DNA from: Streptomyces qinzhouensis
GTDB lineage: Bacteria; Actinomycetota; Actinomycetes; Streptomycetales; Streptomycetaceae
Direction of reading: 5' to 3'
Assembly (NCBI RefSeq): GCF_007856155.1
Contig: NZ_CP042266.1
Coordinates: forward strand, 5,456,001 to 5,520,000
DNA: 64,000 nucleotides
The notes beneath the pieces were generated by a model that saw nothing but the letters and a program-made list of their open reading frames with translations, searched no databases and was not told where the DNA came from. The position numbers and the translations under genes were made by a program. Within the stretch, counting starts at the first letter, position 1, and every line of letters begins with the position of its first letter. Positions 17,618 to 26,020 of the stretch are shown one piece after another.

Positions 17618-17944
17618 ATGAAACAAACCGTGCTGACCCGCTACCGGGTGATGGCGTACATCACCGCCGTCTGGCTGCTGGTGTTCACCGGCGCCATCGT
17701 GCTGAAGTACGGCTTCAGCACCGGCGACACCATGGTGATCTCGCAGATCCACGGCATTCTCTTCATCGTGTACGTGATCTTCGCCTTCGATCTGGGCTCC
17801 AAGGCGAAGTGGGGCTTCGGCAAACTGCTGTGGGTGCTGGTCGTCGGCTGTATTCCGGTGGCCTCCTTCTTCGTCGAGCCGAAGATCACCAGGGAGACCC
17901 GGGCGCTGATCGACGGCACGGCCCCGCAGCCGGTCCAGGCCTAG
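17618..17944 (+). CDS. DUF3817 small membrane protein
   Basis: A 108-residue protein with three hydrophobic helices (about 10-35, 43-62 and 70-87), starting MKQTVLTRYRVMAYITAVWL. The shared motif ISQIHGILFIVYVIFAFDLG marks it as a paralogue of the product of 16534-16881. It is separated from the MarR gene by 83 nt and followed by the hairpin at 17955-17984. Confidence 0.88.
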   Translation: MKQTVLTRYRVMAYITAVWLLVFTGAIVLKYGFSTGDTMVISQIHGILFIVYVIFAFDLGSKAKWGFGKLLWVLVVGCIPVASFFVEPKITRETRALIDGTAPQPVQA

Positions 17945-17954
17945 TTTTCACCCG

Positions 17955-17984
17955 GACGCCGCGCGTGTTCATACGTGCGGCGTC
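17955..17984 (+). terminator. Hairpin after the second DUF3817 gene
   Basis: GACGCCGC (17955-17962) pairs with GCGGCGTC (17977-17984) around a 14-nt loop that can extend the stem by a few pairs. It lies 11 nt past the DUF3817 stop, so it probably ends that unit before the icmA operator. Confidence 0.6.
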
Positions 17985-17996
17985 GGATCATCGACA

Positions 17997-18018
17997 TTTA
18001 CTAGGACGTCCTAGTAAA
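17997..18018. promoter_or_regulatory. Perfect 22-bp palindrome directly before icmA
   Basis: The half-site TTTACTAGGAC (17997-18007) is followed by its exact reverse complement (18008-18018), with no mismatch. The site ends only 8 nt before the icmA start, and TAGTAA within it could be the -10 element. In that case a bound regulator would block the promoter and the mRNA would be nearly leaderless; no good ribosome site is visible. Perfect palindromes of this size are typical of TetR-family operators in acyl-CoA catabolism. No regulator gene is adjacent. Confidence 0.7.
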
Positions 18019-18026
18019 TTGGTGTC

Positions 18027-19727
18027 ATGGACGCTGACGCCATTGAGGACGGCCGCCGGCGCTGGCAGGCCCGGTACGACAAGGCCCGCAAGCGGGACGC
18101 GGACTTCACCACGCTCTCCGGGGACCCGGTCGAGCCGGTCTACGGGCCCCGGCCCGGTGACACCTACGAGGGCTTCGAGCGCATCGGCTGGCCCGGTGAG
18201 TACCCCTTCACCCGGGGGCTCCACCCGACCGGCTACCGCGGCCGGACCTGGACCATCCGCCAGTTCGCCGGTTTCGGCAACGCCGAGCAGACCAACGAGC
18301 GCTACAAGATGATCCTGGCCGCGGGCGGCGGCGGGCTCTCCGTGGCCTTCGACATGCCCACCCTGATGGGCCGGGACTCCGACGATCCGCGCGCCCTCGG
18401 CGAGGTCGGCCACTGCGGGGTCGCGATCGACTCCGCCGCCGATATGGAGGTCCTCTTCCGGGACATCCCGCTCGGCGAGGTGACGACGTCGATGACGATC
18501 AGCGGGCCGGCGGTCCCCGTCTTCTGCATGTACCTCGTCGCCGCGGAGCGGCAGGGCGTCGATCCGGCCGTACTGAACGGCACCCTCCAGACCGACATCT
18601 TCAAGGAGTACATCGCCCAGAAGGAGTGGCTCTTCCAGCCCGAGCCGCATCTGCGGCTGATCGGCGATCTGATGGAGCACTGTGCCGCGGGCATCCCCGC
18701 GTACAAACCGCTCTCCGTCTCCGGCTACCACATCCGCGAGGCCGGGGCGACGGCCGCGCAGGAGCTCGCCTACACCCTCGCCGACGGCTTCGGCTATCTC
18801 GAACTGGGGCTCAGCCGCGGTCTCGATGTGGATGTCTTCGCACCCGGGCTCTCCTTCTTCTTCGACGCCCACCTCGACTTCTTCGAGGAGATCGCCAAAT
18901 TCCGCGCGGCCCGGCGGATCTGGGCGCGGTGGCTGCGGGACGTCTACGGCGCCCGGAGCGACAAGGCGCAGTGGCTGCGCTTCCACACCCAGACCGCGGG
19001 CGTCTCGCTGACCGCGCAGCAGCCGTACAACAACGTCGTACGGACCGCGGTCGAGGCGCTGTCCGCGGTCCTCGGCGGTACCCAGTCCCTGCACACCAAC
19101 GCCCTCGACGAAACCCTCGCCCTGCCCAGCGCGCAGGCCGCGGAGATCGCCCTGCGCACCCAGCAGGTGCTGATGGAGGAGACCGGGGTGGCGAACGTCG
19201 CCGACCCGCTCGGCGGCTCCTGGTACGTGGAGCAGCTCACCGACCGGATCGAGGCCGACGCCGAGAAGATCTTCGAGCAGATCAGGGAGCGGGGCCGCCG
19301 GGCCCACCCCGACGGCCGGCATCCGATCGGGCCGATCACCTCCGGCATCCTGCGCGGAATCGAGGACGGCTGGTTCACCGGCGAGATCGCCGAATCCGCC
19401 TTCCGCTACCAGCGGGCGCTGGAGAAGGGGGAGAAGAGGGTCGTCGGCGTCAATGCGCACCACGGTTCGGTCACCGGCGATCTGGAGATCCTGCGGGTCA
19501 GCCATGAGGTGGAGCGCGAGCAGGTCCGGGCGCTGGCCGGCCGGCGGGCCGGGCGCGACGACGCCCGGGTGCGGTCGGCGATCACGGCGATGCTGACCGC
19601 GGCCCGGGACGGTTCGAACATGATCGGCCCGATGCTGGACGCGGTACGGGCGGAGGCGACGCTCGGCGAGATCTGCGGCGCGCTGCGGGACGAGTGGGGG
19701 ACGTACACGGAGCCCCCGGGCTTCTGA
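18027..19727 (+). CDS. icmA: Isobutyryl-CoA mutase large subunit
   Basis: A 566-residue acyl-CoA mutase catalytic subunit, the exact length usual for IcmA. It has the substrate-binding TIM barrel but no C-terminal B12 domain, which in this family is a separate small subunit (IcmB), not seen here. Phe80 (TIRQFAGFG) and Gln198 (EYIAQKE) are the residues that distinguish isobutyryl-CoA mutase from methylmalonyl-CoA mutase (Tyr/Arg at these sites). The enzyme interconverts isobutyryl-CoA and n-butyryl-CoA, feeding valine carbon to butyrate and polyketide starters. MeaB (9510-10499) is a likely chaperone. Confidence 0.95.
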   Translation: MDADAIEDGRRRWQARYDKARKRDADFTTLSGDPVEPVYGPRPGDTYEGFERIGWPGEYPFTRGLHPTGYRGRTWTIRQFAGFGNAEQTNERYKMILAAGGGGLSVAFDMPTLMGRDSDDPRALGEVGHCGVAIDSAADMEVLFRDIPLGEVTTSMTISGPAVPVFCMYLVAAERQGVDPAVLNGTLQTDIFKEYIAQKEWLFQPEPHLRLIGDLMEHCAAGIPAYKPLSVSGYHIREAGATAAQELAYTLADGFGYLELGLSRGLDVDVFAPGLSFFFDAHLDFFEEIAKFRAARRIWARWLRDVYGARSDKAQWLRFHTQTAGVSLTAQQPYNNVVRTAVEALSAVLGGTQSLHTNALDETLALPSAQAAEIALRTQQVLMEETGVANVADPLGGSWYVEQLTDRIEADAEKIFEQIRERGRRAHPDGRHPIGPITSGILRGIEDGWFTGEIAESAFRYQRALEKGEKRVVGVNAHHGSVTGDLEILRVSHEVEREQVRALAGRRAGRDDARVRSAITAMLTAARDGSNMIGPMLDAVRAEATLGEICGALRDEWGTYTEPPGF

Positions 19728-19742
19728 CACCCGACCGCCGGC

Positions 19743-19797
19743 CCGGTCGGGGTCGTCCGGTCGGGGTCGTCAGGCCCGGGCCCTTCGCCGGGCCCGG
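19743..19797 (+). terminator. 14-bp tandem duplication and hairpin after icmA
   Basis: CCGGTCGGGGTCGT is repeated twice in tandem (19743-19756, 19757-19770). Next comes a hairpin with arms CCGGGCCC (19776-19783) and GGGCCCGG (19790-19797) and a 6-nt loop, the likely icmA terminator. The rest of the 374-nt gap to the thioredoxin gene (19798-20101) is very GC-rich. It holds repeated GCCGCCGGCCCGG-like blocks but no credible gene. Confidence 0.55.
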
Positions 19798-20101
19798 AGA
19801 CTGTCCGGCCGCCGGCCCGGGCGGGGATCCGCCTCGGCGTGGGGCCGGTCGCCGGGAGCCCTGGCGGTGCGGTACGGCCGCCGGCCCGGAATGGGGGGCG
19901 ATCCGCCCCGGCCCGTCCGGCGCGGCGGGTCGCCGGCTTCCGGCGGTGCGCCGGGCCCGGCCGGTGTCTTCGGCCCGGCCCGCCCCTCCGCGTGCAGATC
20001 ACGCCTTCTTCGCGACAGCCACCGGTGCCGGGTGGGGACCAGGCACCCGCAGGATCCCAGGGCCGTTTCACTTGCGCGCGTGAAGGAGGGAGGATGTACG
20101 C

Positions 20102-21076
20102 ATGCAGCCTAGGAACATGTCCATGAGCGGCGTCGTCGACCTCGCCGCGGTGAAGGCGGCCGGTGAGGCCAAGGCCAAGGCGGAGCAGGCCCGTGCCGAG
20201 GCCGCACGCCAGGGCGGCGGCGGGGCCGTCGCCCCCTCCAGTCTGGTGATCGACGTCGATGAGGCGGGCTTTGAGCAGGAAGTCCTCCAGCGGTCGGCCG
20301 AGGTGCCGGTCGTCCTCGACTTCTGGGCCGAGTGGTGCCAGCCCTGCAAGCAGCTCGGCCCGCTTCTGGAGAAACTGGCCCAGGAGTACAACGGCCGGTT
20401 CGTGCTCGCCAAGATCGACGTCGACGCCAACCAGCTGCTGATGCAGCAGTTCGGCATCCAGGGCATCCCGGCGGTCTTCGCCGTGGTGGCGGGCCAGGCG
20501 CTGCCGCTCTTCCAGGGCGCCGCCCCGGAGCAGCAGATCCGGGCCACCCTGGACCAGCTGATCGAGGTCGCCGAGCAGCGCTTCGGTCTGACCGGCATCA
20601 CCGTGGACCCGGACGGCGAGGGCGCCCCCGAGGCCGAGCCGCGGGAAGCGCCGCCCGGCCCGTACGACGCTCTGCTGTCGGCGGCCGTCGACGCGCTGGA
20701 CGCGGGTGATTTCGCGGGCGCGGTGCGGGCTTACCAGAACGTACTCTCGGACGACCCCGGCAATACGGAGGCCAAGCTCGGGCTCGCCCAGGCGGATCTG
20801 CTGGGCCGGGTGAAGGACCTGAACCCGCAGCGGGTGCGTGAGGACGCCGCGGCCCGGCCCGAGGACATCACCGCCCAGATCGCGGCGGCCGACCTCGATC
20901 TCGTCGGCGGCCATGTCGAAGACGCCTTCGGCCGGCTGGTCGAGACGGTCCGGCGGACGCGCGGCGAGGAGCGGGATGCCGCCCGGCTGCGGCTGCTGGA
21001 GCTGTTCGAGGTGGTCGGCACGGACGACCCCCGGGTCACGGCGGCCCGCTCCGCGCTGGCGCGCGTGCTCTTCTGA
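20102..21076 (+). CDS. Thioredoxin-fold co-chaperone with TPR tail (YbbN/CnoX-like)
   Basis: A 324-residue cytoplasmic protein. Residues 1-40 are an Ala/Lys/Glu-rich helix. The thioredoxin domain (~45-155) has an intact active site WCQPCK with Cys79 and Cys82. The rest (~185-320) forms alpha-helical TPR-like repeats (ALDAGDFAGAVRAYQNVLSD, DVVGGHVEDAFGRLV). Architecture and length match YbbN/CnoX, a holdase that protects proteins during oxidative stress, except that E. coli CnoX lacks the full CXXC pair. AAGGAGGGAGG lies ~8 nt before ATG 20102. Earlier ATG 20094 is out of frame. Confidence 0.9.
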   Translation: MQPRNMSMSGVVDLAAVKAAGEAKAKAEQARAEAARQGGGGAVAPSSLVIDVDEAGFEQEVLQRSAEVPVVLDFWAEWCQPCKQLGPLLEKLAQEYNGRFVLAKIDVDANQLLMQQFGIQGIPAVFAVVAGQALPLFQGAAPEQQIRATLDQLIEVAEQRFGLTGITVDPDGEGAPEAEPREAPPGPYDALLSAAVDALDAGDFAGAVRAYQNVLSDDPGNTEAKLGLAQADLLGRVKDLNPQRVREDAAARPEDITAQIAAADLDLVGGHVEDAFGRLVETVRRTRGEERDAARLRLLELFEVVGTDDPRVTAARSALARVLF

Positions 21077-21111
21077 CGTACCGTCACGGTCCTTCGCGGG
21101 CCGTGGTGAAG

Positions 21112-21145
21112 GGCGGCGGCACGGGAGACCGTGCCGCCGCCGTTT
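21112..21145 (+). terminator. Strong terminator after the thioredoxin/TPR gene
   Basis: A perfect 13-bp stem (GGCGGCGGCACGG, 21112-21124; CCGTGCCGCCGCC, 21129-21141) with GAGA loop is followed by GTTTT. This is a textbook intrinsic terminator 36 nt after the stop codon. Confidence 0.85.
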
Positions 21146-21160
21146 TGGCAGCACCGTGAC

Positions 21161-21178
21161 AAAGCGCGGCCGCGCTTT
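21161..21178. promoter_or_regulatory. Perfect 18-bp palindrome
   Basis: AAAGCGCGGCCGCGCTTT is a perfect 18-bp palindrome without a loop, 20 nt past the terminator stem. It is too compact for a hairpin and more likely a DNA-binding site. It is the first of several symmetrical elements in the 564-nt region before the DUF6230 gene. Confidence 0.45.
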
Positions 21179-21205
21179 ACTAAAACTTGGTAAGGTCGAC
21201 TCCTG

Positions 21206-21349
21206 TTACTCGCAGTAAGTCAACTACCGTCCTCTGCCCCCTTTTCTCCGCCTTTCGGCCGGTCCGGCCAGTTCGGTCACCCCACCCTGTGTGGCTGTGC
21301 GCCGCGTCCGTACGCCGGTGTGGGCGGTGGTTTATTACCGGCGAGTAAT
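21206..21349. promoter_or_regulatory. Paired TTACTCGC-type inverted repeats upstream of the DUF6230 genes
   Basis: TTACTCGCAGTAA (21206-21218) and, 115 nt further on, ATTACCGGCGAGTAAT (21334-21349) share the half-site TTACTCGC when the second is read on the minus strand. A weaker relative, TTACTAAAACTTGGTAA, begins at 21177. The spacing suggests two operator sites for one dimeric repressor. Nothing else in 21219-21709 looks like a gene. The ribosome site GAAGGAGGAACAGTC at its end serves the next gene. Confidence 0.5.
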
Positions 21350-21709
21350 GACCCCCCTTGTGTCGGGGCGTGGAATGCACCACGATCGGCCACGCTCGGT
21401 CCACTACCGCACCGGCCCGGTTGCCTCCGTGCCCGTGGTAACTGGGTCCCCACCGGGCCGGCCGGCGGTACGCCGGACGCGGACAGGGGGGTTCCCGCCG
21501 TACGGCGGGGCCTGTCCGACCCGAGGCCGCACCCGATCCGTCGGGCGCGGCGGTGGTTGTCGCTCGGGGGTGATCGCCGGTGATCCGGACGCGGTACGCG
21601 CCCGGCAGCGCGGGTGCTCTCCTTCCCGAGGACGTAGCACTTCTCCCATCTCCGGAGGGGCGTTCGGCGTCCGTGCCGGGGGTGGTACGTCCGAGAAGGA
21701 GGAACAGTC

Positions 21710-22375
21710 ATGGAGTCTGTGGCTCGTGGCGGAACCAGATGGAAGAGGTTCGCCATAGTCATGGTGCCGAGTGTGGCCGCGACGGCCGCGATCGGTGTCG
21801 GCCTGGCACAGGGGGCGCTCGCGGCGTCCTTCGCGGTGTCGGGCCAGGAATTCAAGGTCAGCGCGGGGTCCCTGGACGGCAAGGGGTTCGCTCAGTACGG
21901 CGGTGTCGTCGAGGGGTATGTGGAAGTCGACGGGGACAAGAAGGTCAAGCGCCCCGTCATGATCTCCACCTTCAAGTCCGCGACCATCGAGGACATGTGT
22001 CAGTCGGTGGTCATGCCGGTGCCGCTCCTGGGGACGTTCACGCTCCGGCTGGAGGCGGGCCAAGGAGACTCGTCCGTCAGTGCCGACAACCTCTATCTGG
22101 ACATCTCGGAGCTCAAGGCCGATGTCACCAGGTTCGACAATATCGATATCGGTATCGCGGCCCGGCACACGGATGAGCGGGACAACTCGGGCAAGGGCCC
22201 GGTCGTCAAGGACACCGACATGCCCAACGGGTTCGCCCAGCAGGCCGATGAGGCGTATCTGACCAATGTGAAGCAGAAGACGTTCTCCACCACGGCCGGC
22301 ACCTTCAGGCTCGGTGGTCTGGACATGAGACTGAAGAAGGGATCCGGCAAAGGCGTCGAGTGCTTTACGGACTAG
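21710..22375 (+). CDS. DUF6230 exported/surface protein
   Basis: A 221-residue protein with a short basic N-terminus and one hydrophobic segment at about residues 15-38 (FAIVMVPSVAATAAIGVGLA), a signal peptide or anchor. The outer part is beta-rich (SFAVSGQEFKVSAGSLDGKG; LYLDISELKADVTRFDNIDI). Homologues are widely labelled 'cholesterol esterase', but I see no GXSXG lipase motif, so that label is unsupported. It is followed 87 nt later by a DUF6114 membrane protein and then a related large protein; the three form a conserved actinobacterial set. Confidence 0.85.
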   Translation: MESVARGGTRWKRFAIVMVPSVAATAAIGVGLAQGALAASFAVSGQEFKVSAGSLDGKGFAQYGGVVEGYVEVDGDKKVKRPVMISTFKSATIEDMCQSVVMPVPLLGTFTLRLEAGQGDSSVSADNLYLDISELKADVTRFDNIDIGIAARHTDERDNSGKGPVVKDTDMPNGFAQQADEAYLTNVKQKTFSTTAGTFRLGGLDMRLKKGSGKGVECFTD

Positions 22376-22462
22376 CGTCCGGGCGGGCGGTGGCGCCGGT
22401 GCGGCTGTGACCGCCCGCCGAACTCTCCACTCAGCAATACCAGTTCCAGGGAGCTGTTTTCC

Positions 22463-23041
22463 ATGAGCGCCGACTCCATGGCCACCGCGCAGAACGAACA
22501 CGTCCTTCGCGTCGTCCGGCGGCGGTTCCGTGACTGGCGGGGGCAGCGGCCGTTCTGGGCGGGCCTGTTCACCATGTTCGGCGGTGTCCCCATCGCCTAC
22601 TTCCCCTATGCGACCTTGAGCCTGGGGAATGTGACCCTCTCCATGTCGACGACGGCGGGCGCCGGCGCGCTGATCATCGGGGTTCTGCTGGTCACCCTGG
22701 GCTTCACGATGTGGTTCCACCACATCGTGCGGGTGTTCGCCGGAATCGCCGCGATCCTGCTGGCGCTGATCTCCATCCCGGTCGCCAATCTCGGCGGCTT
22801 CGGGATGGGCTTTCTCCTCGCACTGGTGGGCGGCGCGCTCTCCGTCGCCTGGGCGCCGGGCAGACCGATTCCGGCGGAAGCCGCCCCCGACGGTCCGGCG
22901 GAGGAGAGCCACCCGGCCGCCGCGGTACCGGATCCGGCTCCGGCGGGCCCGCCGGTACCACCCGTCTCGATGGAGAAAGCCGAGGTGCCCCAGCAGACCG
23001 TCTCCACCGAACCCGACGGCGGGAGGAACAGTGCAGGGTGA
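22463..23041 (+). CDS. DUF6114 integral membrane protein
   Basis: A 192-residue protein with about four membrane helices between residues 30 and 130. The family signature is RRRFRDWRGQRPFWAGLFTM followed by GGVPIAYFPY. The last ~60 residues are a Pro/Ala-rich cytoplasmic or external tail. It starts at ATG 22463 after CCAGGGAGC. Its end overlaps the next GTG start by 11 nt. Together with the DUF6230 neighbours it probably forms a membrane-surface complex of unknown role. Confidence 0.87.
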   Translation: MSADSMATAQNEHVLRVVRRRFRDWRGQRPFWAGLFTMFGGVPIAYFPYATLSLGNVTLSMSTTAGAGALIIGVLLVTLGFTMWFHHIVRVFAGIAAILLALISIPVANLGGFGMGFLLALVGGALSVAWAPGRPIPAEAAPDGPAEESHPAAAVPDPAPAGPPVPPVSMEKAEVPQQTVSTEPDGGRNSAG

Positions 23042-24461
23042 TGTCACACCGCCGGACCCGGCCGCGGCCGGCGCGGCACGCGGCCGGAGGGGTCCACGGC
23101 ACGCGGCTCCCCGCCCGTCGCTGCTGAGCAAGCTCCAGCGGCCCGCCGGGAAGGCGATAGCCCTGGCGGCGATGCCGACCGCGGTCCTCGTGGGTCTGGG
23201 CCTCACCCCCCGGCTGGCACTCGCCGACGACAAGGAAATACCGTTCGCACCCGGCCCGTGTGTGACCCGGTCCGACGAGGCCCCGGCCGGGGAGACGCCC
23301 CCGCCGAAGCCGTCGGACTCCGGGAAGCCCCCGGCCGCGGCGAAACCGACCGGCGGATCCCCGTCCCCGCGGCCCCCGCAGTCTCCGCGGCCCCCGCAGC
23401 CCCCGGGCTCGTGGCCCGGTGATCCCGAGGACCCCGACGGCGACGGTGACGGTGACGGTGACGGTGACGAGAGCGCCGATTCCGCCGGCCGGGAGACCTC
23501 GGAGGACACCGGGAAGCCGGGCGAACTGCCCTCCGCGCGGCAGGTGGCGGAGGAGCGGCGGCCCGCGGCCCGTAAGCCCACCGCCCCCGCGGCGGACCCG
23601 AGCCCCGTCAGGAGCCGTGACCCATGGGATCCGCTGGGTCTCGGCGACGCCCTCAAGGACCTCTTCGGCCTCCCCGACGGGAAGAGGCCGCCGCCCGCCC
23701 CGCCCACGGAGAAGCCCGCCACCACCCCGCCCACCCCGCCCGCCCCGTCCTCGCCGGCCAAGCCTCCGGAGAAGCCGGCTGACGGCCCGGGTAAGGAGCG
23801 GCCGGCCGAGGGGTCGTCCGGCGACGGGGCGGCGGACCGTACCAAGAAGGCGGTCGCGGACGCCGCCGCCCGTGCCGGGGCCGAGGTGAAGGAGCTCGAC
23901 GAGGCGGCCAAGGGCCTCGTACCGCGGAAGGACGAGTCCATCCCCGACGGTGCCAAGCCGCGTATCCCGTGTGCCACCCCGGACCCGGCGGCGCTCACGG
24001 CCGCGAAGGAGGAACCGGGCATCCCGGCGGTCGCCGACGACCCGTGGATCCTGAAGAGCTCCCTGCTGGTCCTGAAAGGGCTCAAGTACCACGGCATCGT
24101 CCAGGTCCGTACCGGCGGCGGCAGGCTCAAACCGGCCCTGAAGTTCACCGCGAAGGGCGTGGACATCGGCGACCTTCACCAGCTCACGGTCGGCCCGCTG
24201 GGGCGGACCATGCACGTCGAGGCGCGCAAGGGCTCGACCTCGACGATCACCAACGGCACGGTGACCATGTACACGGAGGAGCTGAAGGGCAATCTCTTCG
24301 GCATCTTCCCGGTGGTCTTCAGCCCGAAGACGCCTCCGCCGCTCGATGTGCCGTACGCCTACTTCACCGATGCGACGGTGAGACAGGCCGGCCAGTTCGG
24401 CGGCACCCTGGCCGTCCCGGGGATGCACAACTACCTCACGGACGGTCAGGCGTCCTGGTAG
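23031..24461 (+). CDS. Proline-rich exported protein with DUF6230-like C-terminal domain
   Basis: A 476-residue protein starting at GTG 23031 (GGAGGAACA upstream). A hydrophobic export segment lies at about 42-62 (AIALAAMPTAVLVGLGLTPR). A long Pro/Lys/Glu-rich disordered region (~75-290) holds an Asp-Gly repeat (DPDGDGDGDGDGDE, encoded by tandem GACGGT hexamers at 23437-23468). A folded domain at ~310-476 (LLVLKGLKYHGIVQVRT, MHVEARKGSTSTITNGTVTM) resembles the DUF6230 protein upstream. The disordered region could span the peptidoglycan. Homologues are sometimes mislabelled hydrogenase maturation proteins. Confidence 0.8.
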   Translation: MQGDVTPPDPAAAGAARGRRGPRHAAPRPSLLSKLQRPAGKAIALAAMPTAVLVGLGLTPRLALADDKEIPFAPGPCVTRSDEAPAGETPPPKPSDSGKPPAAAKPTGGSPSPRPPQSPRPPQPPGSWPGDPEDPDGDGDGDGDGDESADSAGRETSEDTGKPGELPSARQVAEERRPAARKPTAPAADPSPVRSRDPWDPLGLGDALKDLFGLPDGKRPPPAPPTEKPATTPPTPPAPSSPAKPPEKPADGPGKERPAEGSSGDGAADRTKKAVADAAARAGAEVKELDEAAKGLVPRKDESIPDGAKPRIPCATPDPAALTAAKEEPGIPAVADDPWILKSSLLVLKGLKYHGIVQVRTGGGRLKPALKFTAKGVDIGDLHQLTVGPLGRTMHVEARKGSTSTITNGTVTMYTEELKGNLFGIFPVVFSPKTPPPLDVPYAYFTDATVRQAGQFGGTLAVPGMHNYLTDGQASW

Positions 24462-24477
24462 CGCACGGTCGTACTTC

Positions 24478-24561
24478 CCGGCTCCGGGGCGACGGGCCCG
24501 GAGCCGGATACACCACGGGCAGGCCGTGGGCCATTTCAGGTATGGTCCACGGCCTGCCCGT
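24478..24561. terminator. Double bidirectional terminator between convergent units
   Basis: Hairpin 1 pairs CCGGCTCCGGG (24478-24488) with CCCGGAGCCGG (24497-24507). Hairpin 2 has a 15-bp perfect stem, 24515-24529 with 24547-24561 (ACGGGCAGGCCGTGG / CCACGGCCTGCCCGT), extendable by three inner pairs. They separate the plus-strand trio from minus-strand pyk and can work in both directions. Confidence 0.8.
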
Positions 24562-24588
24562 CGCGGTGTACGGCCCCCTCGGGCGGTG

Positions 24589-26013
24589 TCAGGCCTTCGA
24601 GCCCAGGTGGTGCACCCGCACCATGTTCGTGGTGCCCGGGACGCCCGGCGGGGAACCGGCCGTGATGATCATGATGTCGCCGGCGTTGTAGCGCTGGAGC
24701 TTCAGCAGCTCGGCGTCGACCAGATCGACCATCGCGTCGGTGTTGTCGACATGCGGCACCACGAAGGACTCGACGCCCCAGCTCAGGGTGAGCTGGTTAC
24801 GGGTCGACTCCTCGGTGGTGAACGCCAGGATCGGCTGGCAGACCCGGTAACGAGAGAGCCGGCGGGCCGTGTCACCGGACTGGGTGAAGCCGACCAGCGC
24901 CTTGCCGTCCAGGAAGTCCGCGATCTCGCAGGCCGCGCGGGCGACGGAACCGCCCTGGGTGCGGGGCTTCTTGCCGGGAACCAGCGGCTGGAGGCCCTTG
25001 GAGAGCAGCTCCTCCTCCGCCGCGACCACGATGCGGGACATCGTCTTGACGGTCTCCAGCGGATAGGCGCCCACCGAGGACTCGGCCGAGAGCATCACCG
25101 CGTCCGCGCCGTCGAGGATGGCGTTGGCGACATCGGAGGCCTCGGCGCGGGTCGGGCGGGAGTTGGTGATCATCGACTCCATCATCTGGGTCGCGACGAT
25201 CACCGGCTTGGCGTTGCGGCGGCAGAGCTCGACCAGCCGCTTCTGGACCATGGGGACCTTTTCGAGCGGGTACTCGACGGCCAGGTCGCCACGGGCCACC
25301 ATGACGCCGTCGAACGCCATCACGACGGCTTCCATGTTCTCGACGGCCTGCGGCTTCTCCACCTTGGCGATGACCGGGACCCGGCGGCCCACCTCGTCCA
25401 TCACTTTGTGGACGTCCTTGACGTCGTCGGCGTCCCGGACGAAGGAGAGGGCGACCAGATCGCAGCCCATCCGCAGGGCGAAGCGCAGGTCCTCGACGTC
25501 CTTCTCGGACAGGGCGGGGACGTTCACCGCGGCACCGGGGAGGTTGATGCCCTTGTGGTCGGAGATGACACCGCCCTCGACGACGATCGTCTTCACCCGC
25601 TGCCCGTCGACCTCGACGACCCGCAGTTCGACATTGCCGTCGTTGATGAGGACCTGGTCGCCCTTGGAGACGTCCCCGGGCAGGCCCTTGTAGGTGGTGC
25701 CGCAGATGGTCTTGGAGCCGGGTACGTCCTCGGTGGTGATGGTGAACTCGTCACCGCGCACCAGCTCGACGGGACCGTCGGCGAAGGTCTCCAGCCGGAT
25801 CTTGGGGCCCTGCAGGTCGGCCAGTACGCCGATCGCCCGGCCCGTGTCCTCCTGCGCCTTGCGCAGCCGGTGGTACCGGCCCTCGTGATCGGCGTGGGAC
25901 CCGTGGCTCATGTTGAAGCGGGCCACGTTCATACCGGCCTCGATGAGCGCTTTCAACTGCTCGTACGAGTCGACGGCGGGGCCCAGTGTGCAGACGATTT
26001 TGGAACGGCGCAT
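24589..26013 (-). CDS. pyk: Pyruvate kinase
   Basis: A 474-residue glycolytic enzyme making pyruvate and ATP from phosphoenolpyruvate and ADP. Visible motifs are MRRSKIVCTLGPAVDS at the start, ARFNMSHG, the catalytic-lysine region FDGVMVARGDLAVEYPLEKV, QMMESMI and DAVMLSAESSVGAYP. Length is normal. It sits at the left end of a minus-strand pta-ackA-pyk set with 74 nt to ackA, so carbon flow from PEP to acetate is encoded together. From memory this matches S. coelicolor pyk2. Confidence 0.96.
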   Translation of the reverse strand: MRRSKIVCTLGPAVDSYEQLKALIEAGMNVARFNMSHGSHADHEGRYHRLRKAQEDTGRAIGVLADLQGPKIRLETFADGPVELVRGDEFTITTEDVPGSKTICGTTYKGLPGDVSKGDQVLINDGNVELRVVEVDGQRVKTIVVEGGVISDHKGINLPGAAVNVPALSEKDVEDLRFALRMGCDLVALSFVRDADDVKDVHKVMDEVGRRVPVIAKVEKPQAVENMEAVVMAFDGVMVARGDLAVEYPLEKVPMVQKRLVELCRRNAKPVIVATQMMESMITNSRPTRAEASDVANAILDGADAVMLSAESSVGAYPLETVKTMSRIVVAAEEELLSKGLQPLVPGKKPRTQGGSVARAACEIADFLDGKALVGFTQSGDTARRLSRYRVCQPILAFTTEESTRNQLTLSWGVESFVVPHVDNTDAMVDLVDAELLKLQRYNAGDIMIITAGSPPGVPGTTNMVRVHHLGSKA

Positions 26014-26020
26014 AAGGCGG

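Noticed and set aside
20094..20126. Short leader peptide ORF before the thioredoxin/TPR gene
   Set aside because: ATG 20094 lies too close to the GGAGGGAGG site, and the out-of-frame product has no regulatory codon runs.
23437..23468. Tandem GACGGT hexamers as a possible regulatory repeat
   Set aside because: They lie in frame within the Pro-rich protein gene and simply encode an Asp-Gly tract.
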